Below are positions 58,760-64,000 of a DNA stretch of 64,000 nucleotides, one piece after another (position 1 is the first letter of the stretch; each line of letters starts with the position of its first letter). The notes under the pieces are model-generated. The model made no database searches. It was not told where the DNA came from and saw only the letters and a program-made list of their open reading frames with translations. Made by a program: the position numbers and the translations under genes. The DNA comes from Clostridia bacterium (GTDB lineage: Bacteria > Bacillota > Clostridia > Oscillospirales > CAG-272), in NCBI GenBank assembly GCA_017547755.1, contig JAFYOX010000103.1:1-64000 (forward strand), given 5' to 3'.

Positions 58760-61573
58760 TCAATCTTCATACGATCTTTTCTTACGTCTCTCCCCAAAAA
58801 CGATGCTTACGAAAACTGTTAATCCCAATAATGAAATCACACTGCCAAAAATCAATTCCATCGACTGATACTGGAAAACAATTTCATGATCTCCGGACGG
58901 CAGCTCCACCGCAAGAAGCGAGTCCAGCGTCAGCTTACTCTCTATCCGCTCACCGTCCACATAGACTATCCAGTTCTTATCATACGGAATAGTTGTGAAA
59001 AGAATCGGTTTCTCCTCAGTTGTGGTAACAGTTCCCGCTATCCGTACTTCGGATGAATTAGGCACTATCTCCAATTGATTCTTTTGTATTACGGCTATGG
59101 TACTCCGAAACTCTGCCATATCCAAGGCATAAAGAATGTTTCTTCCATCAATCAGTAGTTCGGGACTTCCGGAATACATGACAATTTCATATTTGGTTCC
59201 TGTATCGAATTTTCCCAGAGAGATGATTCCAGCGGAACAATCCAAAGGAACATTCAACTCCACAGCTTCACCATTCAGGAAAATATGCAAATCATTTCTG
59301 CTGTACACAGGTAAATACAGATATACCGGCTCATCCGTTCCATGACAGATGTAAGAGCGGATGTAATGTGCTCCACATTCCGATATCTCATCATGGTCAT
59401 GCTCCTCATTTTCACACTCCGAATGAGTATGTTCTTCTCGGATAATATCAGATGTCGATACCTCCAAGGCCTGAAATATCTCTGTACCATGTCCATCTGC
59501 CGTATTCAAAACGGCATTCAACATTTCAAACGGCGTACGGTAAATCGAGTCCCCAATCTTTGTAATATCTTCACTGGCAACAAACGCTATACTCAACACA
59601 TACGGATTTTCAAATACATACCGATCGTTTGCTTCATCTTCATAGACAAGGTCATAGAAATCCGATAAATGCTGTTTTTCGATACCGCTGCTGTCGCTTA
59701 TGATATATTTGATTCCGATAAGAGAATCGTTTACAGGATTTCCTCCGTAATACCAACTGATATAGGAGGATGAACTGTAACCCAGATGTTTCAGTAGATC
59801 AAGTGTATTACTGTTCATCGTAGAAGTAGAACCGGACACACCTCGTATATCAAGAGCCATATTGTCGTTTCCCATACGGAAGAATGTTTTTTCCATACGG
59901 TAAAAACATTCATCTTTTTGATAGACATAATCTACTGCCGGTTGAGTGGTGTGAATAAAATCAACATAGGAATCTCTTGAAGCATATCCTACATCCATCG
60001 CAAGAGTCGTATTCTGTAACACTCCCGCCGTGTATGCTTCCAATAGAACACACGCAGCCAGACCAATGACGGGACCGCGCTTCATGGTTAGTTCACTATC
60101 TGCTTCGTGATTTTCCGGATTTATCATGGATGTTTTATACTTCCATAATATCACCATCAAAACACTCACAATCAATAGATTGGCAACTAAAATAAATCGG
60201 TTATAATCCCAATCAAATGTCTGAACATAAGCATACCGTTTACTGTAATCCAAACACGATATGAACACTGAACAAACCATCAGAACTCCGCCGATTACCG
60301 GCAGATACCTGATATTGATTTGCCTAATGGAAGCGAAACCACGATATGCGGAAACAATCAGAACAAAACTGAAAAGAAAACTGTACCTGAAGTTCATCCA
60401 GTTCGGAGTCTGTCCGCCATGCCATAAAATATCCACTTCCGGAATCACCATGCTGACAACCAGAACCATCAAAAGGAACGCACTTCCCAATTTCTCCCGT
60501 ACACTTATTTGCTTTGAGAGAAAAAACAAAGGAAGAGTCAGCAATGTCAACACACCGCAATACACAAATGGCGATCCATCCGGGTTGATCGTGTCAAAGT
60601 GACCGAAAAACAACTTGGATATTAAATCCGTTAGATTCTGAATTTCAAAATGCGAATATGTAATATGTCCATAATCCGTCTTACCAAATTGTAATGAATA
60701 ATACGCCGGTAAGATAATCACGGCCGACATTACCGCAGAAAGAATTGAATATGCTCCGACTCGAACTATAGATTTCAGACAATAGTATCGATCTGCCGAA
60801 TTTTCTGATATTGAATTCTTAACATGAGCTATATGATAATGAATCATGTACAGCACCACGAAAATACATATCATGAATCCTATGTAATAATTTGACAGAA
60901 TGATAACAGCCAAAATCAAGGTATAAAGCTTGTACTTGCCATCTGTCATCAACTGTTCAAGCCCCAGAATCAGCAGAGGGAGAAGCATTACTCCGTCCAT
61001 CCACATGATATTGCTCATATATGCCAGATTATAGGCACAAAAAGCATACAATGTCGAAAACAGAACGATGTTCAGCGTTTTTGTCGGATAAACTTTATCC
61101 AGAAAAACTGACATGGTCAAGCCGCATATTCCTGTTTTCAGTACCAACATCAACCAGATTGCTTCCGTAATCATGTCTTCCGGAAACAACAGTACGATCC
61201 ATGAAATCGGGCTTGCAAGATAATAGGCATACATACCTAAGAATTCGCCGCCCAGAGAGCGTGACCATGAATACAATAGACTGTTGTCCTCCAAAATAAT
61301 ACTCCGCAGATTAGCAAAGAAATACACATATTGTCCGTTCATATCCAAGACCAGCGGCGAGTTCGGTCCCACAAACGGCCAAGCACCAATGCTGCAGTAC
61401 ACCATCATCATTAAAATGAATGGTACTCCAAAAGAAAACAAATAACATCTGTATTGTCGTTTTCTCTTACTCAAACGACAATCTGCTGGGAAGAGTGTGT
61501 CATATACTTCGCAAAATGTTTGACTAAGCGATTGCCCCAACGGCACTTGCGTAGATGTAGAATCTTTTTTCAT
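58760..61573 (-). CDS. YfhO-family membrane protein
   Basis: 937 residues with about thirteen membrane helices, most in the N-terminal 480 residues, a large extracytoplasmic domain (about 490-895) and one terminal helix (about 905-927). The first loop GPNSPLVLDMNGQYVYFFANLRSI and YYIGFMICIFVVLYM are hallmarks of YfhO proteins, GT-C-like glycosyltransferases that glycosylate lipoteichoic acid in Bacillus and Listeria. The extracytoplasmic part holds a His/Glu-rich segment (HTHSECENEEHDHDE, about 712-726) that could bind metal. It fits the GT2/GtrA/GT39 set of the island. No strong ribosome site precedes the ATG. Confidence 0.85.
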   Translation of the reverse strand: MKKDSTSTQVPLGQSLSQTFCEVYDTLFPADCRLSKRKRQYRCYLFSFGVPFILMMMVYCSIGAWPFVGPNSPLVLDMNGQYVYFFANLRSIILEDNSLLYSWSRSLGGEFLGMYAYYLASPISWIVLLFPEDMITEAIWLMLVLKTGICGLTMSVFLDKVYPTKTLNIVLFSTLYAFCAYNLAYMSNIMWMDGVMLLPLLILGLEQLMTDGKYKLYTLILAVIILSNYYIGFMICIFVVLYMIHYHIAHVKNSISENSADRYYCLKSIVRVGAYSILSAVMSAVIILPAYYSLQFGKTDYGHITYSHFEIQNLTDLISKLFFGHFDTINPDGSPFVYCGVLTLLTLPLFFLSKQISVREKLGSAFLLMVLVVSMVIPEVDILWHGGQTPNWMNFRYSFLFSFVLIVSAYRGFASIRQINIRYLPVIGGVLMVCSVFISCLDYSKRYAYVQTFDWDYNRFILVANLLIVSVLMVILWKYKTSMINPENHEADSELTMKRGPVIGLAACVLLEAYTAGVLQNTTLAMDVGYASRDSYVDFIHTTQPAVDYVYQKDECFYRMEKTFFRMGNDNMALDIRGVSGSTSTMNSNTLDLLKHLGYSSSSYISWYYGGNPVNDSLIGIKYIISDSSGIEKQHLSDFYDLVYEDEANDRYVFENPYVLSIAFVASEDITKIGDSIYRTPFEMLNAVLNTADGHGTEIFQALEVSTSDIIREEHTHSECENEEHDHDEISECGAHYIRSYICHGTDEPVYLYLPVYSRNDLHIFLNGEAVELNVPLDCSAGIISLGKFDTGTKYEIVMYSGSPELLIDGRNILYALDMAEFRSTIAVIQKNQLEIVPNSSEVRIAGTVTTTEEKPILFTTIPYDKNWIVYVDGERIESKLTLDSLLAVELPSGDHEIVFQYQSMELIFGSVISLLGLTVFVSIVFGERRKKRSYED

Positions 61574-62134
61574 GAATATTCACCACAATTGGATTAATTT
61601 TCTCTTTTGAACACGACACCTCTGTTACCCACAACTACATAATGATTATGTCCCTTATCTTGCATGTTTATCAGGTTTACTACTAACCTACACTTATATA
61701 ATCGAATTTCATCTCAAAATGTCACACATTTTCAAAAACTTTTTGAAGAAATTTGTTTATAATTATGTTAAGAGCAAAAAACAAAAGCTATATTCAATGA
61801 ATTAATGTCAATAAGATAAGCCCACGCGAGCTAAAGCAAAAGCCAAAGAAAGTCCTACGGAAACATCCCCCAAGAAGGAACCGCAGGACTTTTTATCTTT
61901 CAAGGCATGACGAAAAAGCAGATCGGGAAAATCTACCCAAAGGGTATACAAATAGGAAAATTTATGCTATTCTATAAAGGAAACTCACAGCAGAACGCGA
62001 TTTCAGATTGCGTGGAAAGTTTCTGCCCGGACGAACAGGAGAAACATATCTTGCAATAAGAGTTTCCAGAGCAGGCGGAGAAACGTTCCCCATAAGAAAC
62101 TGGCGGCAAACATGTACGGCAGCAGAGAAATTGG
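61574..62134. other. 561-bp gap: yfhO upstream DNA and left end of the IS
   Basis: 61574-61781 is AT-rich and contains only a weak minus-strand promoter candidate (GTGACA, TATATA). From 61782 the left terminal repeat of the IS begins, followed by a hairpin AAAGTCCT..AGGACTTT (about 61850-61892) and a 50-codon frame at 61907. Confidence 0.5.
61907..62059 (+). CDS. Doubtful 50-residue ORF inside the IS
   Basis: MTKKQIGKIYPKGIQIG... continues to a TAA at 62057-62059. No clear ribosome site and no recognised family; it lies between the left terminal repeat and the transposase. It may be a passenger fragment or chance frame. Confidence 0.2.
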   Translation: MTKKQIGKIYPKGIQIGKFMLFYKGNSQQNAISDCVESFCPDEQEKHILQ

Positions 62135-63288
62135 CTATATAGGTATATTTTCTGCTTTTTTCCGAGAAATCACGTGCGAGGTGATCAGCTCGGTAAAGTT
62201 GTACATGATGAGAGAGACAAAGATTTCCTGGAGAACGGACTCCGTCTTTTTTGCGTGGAAATGGAGAAGTCCGAGCGTATGTTTGAGATCACGGAAGGAA
62301 GTTTCAATACCCCAGCGCATATGGTAGAGCTTTTTGAGTTCAGGCGCAGGAAAAGAATCTGCATCCAGATTGGTGACGACGGTTTCGTAAGAATCGTCAG
62401 AGATTTTGAAACGGACAATCCGGAACGAAAGAACATAAGGCGGAACGGGAATCCCTTTGCTGTTTCTGGCAGGAAGATAATCGAAGGTACTGGAAGAGGG
62501 GACAAAGCGGTAAGCGTTCCTGTCTTTCAGCAGCTGTTTCATTTCGTTCGTCTGTTTTCTTGTGAGAGCCAGAGAAAACGACTTGTCAAATTCGTCTGAA
62601 TCCGGCATGGAAAAACCGGAAACGATGCCGCCGCTGTTATCTTTGACGCGGAAGAGGAAGAACCACCCCTTTTCCTGTACATGAGCCATGTCATTGAAGG
62701 ATTCATACCCTCTGTCGGCGATAAAAACAGCCGGTTTTCCTTCCGCTCTGTCCACCATATCACAGAAAGCACGGTGTTCATCCTTTGTATGGCATTTCTG
62801 CACCACTGCATCGGTATAGGTGTGACTGAGAAGATCGTATACAGCATTCAGATGCAGAAGATTCACCGGTTTGCTGTTATCTTTTTTTGTAATACAGGAT
62901 TGTGTATCCTGGGGATTGGTGGGGACATGGAGATCGGAACCGTCCACAGCAAGCAGGCGATATCCTTTGTACAGCATATCCGACGGTGTGGCTCTGACAA
63001 ACGAACGGAACAGGTCAGCCAGAGCTTCATGGCGGATTTTTTCTCTCTGCTGAATGAAAGCGGAAGAAGAGGCGGTCAGTGCCGAGCATCCGAAAGCGTC
63101 CAGCAGTTCGCAGTTCAGAGACTGCCGCCTTTGAGACACAGCAGAGTGCCGATCATTTTTTCAAAGGGCAGCTTTCGCTTTCGGGTAAAGTCTTTTCCGG
63201 GACAGCGGATATAGGGGGCCGGGTGTTCGCTCATTTTTCGGATAAGTTCGTTCAGAATGGTACGGATCTATTTCGGTCGTCGTTTCAT
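62135..63288 (-). pseudogene. IS4-family transposase, disrupted by a stop and a frameshift
   Basis: The original start is the ATG at 63288 (GGAG site upstream; MKRRPK). Codon 7 is TAG where a single change from CAG would restore reading. After about 60 more residues (SEHPAPYIRCPGKDFTRKRK ... MIGTLLCLKGGSL) an extra CT dinucleotide at about 63117 shifts the frame; the rest continues as NCELLDAFGCSALTASSSAF to 62135. The remainder keeps the DDE core: LLAVDGSDLH, FIADRGYESF and YHMRWGIETSFRDLKHTLGL with the Y-R-E-K arrangement of IS4. The two lesions should prevent transposition. Confidence 0.85.
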
Positions 63289-63333
63289 GAGAATGTGCTC
63301 CCTGCAATTTCAAATTTCACTTTCAATTACAAG

Positions 63334-63365
63334 GGCGGATTGTTAATCGCGATTAACAATCCGCC
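63334..63365. repeat. Perfect 32-base palindrome
   Basis: GGCGGATTGTTAATCG and its exact complement meet with no loop. It lies upstream of the transposase start, within the IS. Confidence 0.85.
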
Positions 63366-63400
63366 GCACATTTTTCCTCTTTTGTCAAGGGGGAATGTAC

Positions 63401-63438
63401 AAAAATCGAGATTTCCGTGTTTGGAAATCTCGATTTTT
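63401..63438. terminator. Bidirectional hairpin near the right IS end
   Basis: A 16-bp perfect stem AAAAATCGAGATTTCC/GGAAATCTCGATTTTT with a 6-base loop and T-runs on both strands. It would stop transcripts entering the IS from the right. Confidence 0.85.
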
Positions 63439-63539
63439 TCTTATCTTTTTGACATTAATTCAATGAATAAACTTTTGCTTTTTCAGTTTATATTTTCTAT
63501 TCACACCCTCAGCAATCTTTGAGTTTCATTTTGAATTCT

Positions 63540-64000
63540 TTACTCTCTGCCGAGATAAGCAGTCAATTCCTCCTTCTGTTCATCGGTCAAATACTCCATC
63601 GAATTCTGATATTGCTGATTAGCATAATACTCATTCTTTTGACAAATCAATGACCAGATCAGGTGATAATGCATCGTATTACCCTGTGGAAAAAATGCGA
63701 TGTTATCCACAACAACCTGTTGCACCTCGCTGTATCGCTGGTATTTCATGAGAATTTGAATATATCGTGTGATTGCCTGCAAATACAAATTGTCATAGTG
63801 GACGGAATACGGAATCAGCCAGTGATAGTAATCGATTCGCGGAATGAGATTGCCCATATATAAGGTATCGGCATCATGGTATAACCCGTCAAGCACCGTC
63901 ATGTCGTTTTCCCCCATCATGCGCTTACAGACATTTTCAAGCCGTTCCAAATCCGTATAAACATGAAACTCCGGATTCAGAATAAACGTACCGTGATACG
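63540..64000 (-). CDS. SARP/BTAD-type regulator, C-terminal part only
   Basis: The frame is open to the window edge, so the N-terminus lies outside; 152 residues are visible. They show the end of a bacterial transcriptional activator domain: YHGTFIL, ERLENVCKRMM, then HWLIPYSVHYDNLYLQAITRYIQILMKYQRYSEVQQVVVDNIAFFPQGNTMHYHLIWSLI, the TPR-like helices with W-x-x-P-x-x-x-x-Y-x-x-x-Y typical of Firmicute SARP proteins. It is the second regulator of this type in the island and may control the same genes as the one at 50149. Confidence 0.7.
   Translation of the reverse strand, partial: YHGTFILNPEFHVYTDLERLENVCKRMMGENDMTVLDGLYHDADTLYMGNLIPRIDYYHWLIPYSVHYDNLYLQAITRYIQILMKYQRYSEVQQVVVDNIAFFPQGNTMHYHLIWSLICQKNEYYANQQYQNSMEYLTDEQKEELTAYLGRE

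Larger units (their letters stand above)
61782..63477 (-). mobile_element. IS4-type insertion sequence, inactivated
   Basis: About 1.7 kb bounded by imperfect ~38-bp terminal inverted repeats (61782-61820 and 63441-63477) that share CAAAAG, TTGAATTAATGTCAA-like and AAGATAAG blocks. Inside are a broken transposase on the minus strand, a perfect 32-base palindrome (63334-63365) and a terminator hairpin (63401-63438) near the right end that would block read-in. No clear target duplication was seen at the outer ends. Confidence 0.8.
46697..64000. other. Putative genomic island (continues beyond window)
   Basis: From here on the base composition is clearly AT-richer than in the first 46 kb, glycosidases vanish, and the content becomes a recombinase, sigma-like and SARP-like regulators, surface-glycan genes, unknown genes and an IS. 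The left edge coincides with a broken tRNA-Asn and a serine recombinase. The orientation of the remnant predicts an intact tRNA-Asn at the far (right) end, outside the window. Boundaries and single origin are inferred. Confidence 0.55.

Noticed and set aside
62681..63214. 177-codon plus-strand frame within the IS
   Set aside because: It is antisense to the transposase, whose DDE motifs and start signals are clear.

Overview
The window looks like chromosome from a fermentative Gram-positive anaerobe of the class Clostridia, probably an uncultured gut or rumen member related to Oscillospirales. The support is strong aGGAGG Shine-Dalgarno sites, near-consensus sigma-A promoters (TTGACA, 17 bp, TATAAT) in front of most operons, S-layer homology domains, a glycyl radical enzyme, Firmicute-type small regulators and a very large set of glycoside hydrolases. 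The exact lineage cannot be read from the sequence.

Bases 1 to about 46,100 are GC-rich and gene-dense, and are devoted to carbohydrate use. In order they hold a tRNA-Val; a giant S-layer protein; a MarR regulator; a GH106-like hydrolase; a GH95 fucosidase operon with a membrane-anchored giant protein; an unusual intergenic stretch (13.3-14.2 kb) with a predicted small RNA and a ~710-bp giant inverted repeat; a PHP/EamA/DUF1934 operon; a zinc-ribbon/sigma-like pair; a sugar-binding lipoprotein; a GH2 beta-mannosidase; XRE regulators; secreted proteins of unknown role; an ABC exporter; a beta-helix carbohydrate-binding lipoprotein; an E2-like acyltransferase next to a glycyl radical enzyme; a SIS / BadF-type kinase / SIS operon for amino-sugar handling; a second sugar-binding lipoprotein; a four-gene operon (beta-helix protein, two clan-A hydrolases, APH-fold kinase); and a GH36 alpha-galactosidase.

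From about 46.1 kb to the end the sequence becomes clearly AT-richer and changes character. The break falls at a defective tRNA-Asn fragment that keeps its terminator, followed by a large serine recombinase with a small upstream ORF, a sigma-like protein whose ribosome binding site is buried in a perfect hairpin, and a GAF/SARP-type regulator flanked by an array of eight ATTACA-containing repeats. Beyond this lies a minus-strand cassette: GtrA, GT2, a GT39-like membrane glycosyltransferase, a protein with two tandem methyltransferase-like domains, two small secreted peptides with nearly the same signal peptide but unrelated Cys-rich mature parts, a P-loop kinase-like protein between them, and a YfhO-family membrane protein. 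An inactivated IS4-type element with ~38-bp terminal inverted repeats and the C-terminus of a second SARP-like regulator end the window.

The two halves look functionally separate. The first imports and degrades plant or mucin glycans: hydrolases cut the chains, lipoproteins bind the products, kinases and SIS proteins feed them into metabolism, and the ABC permeases for the two binding proteins must lie elsewhere. The second looks like an acquired island for cell-surface glycosylation plus a putative secreted-peptide module.
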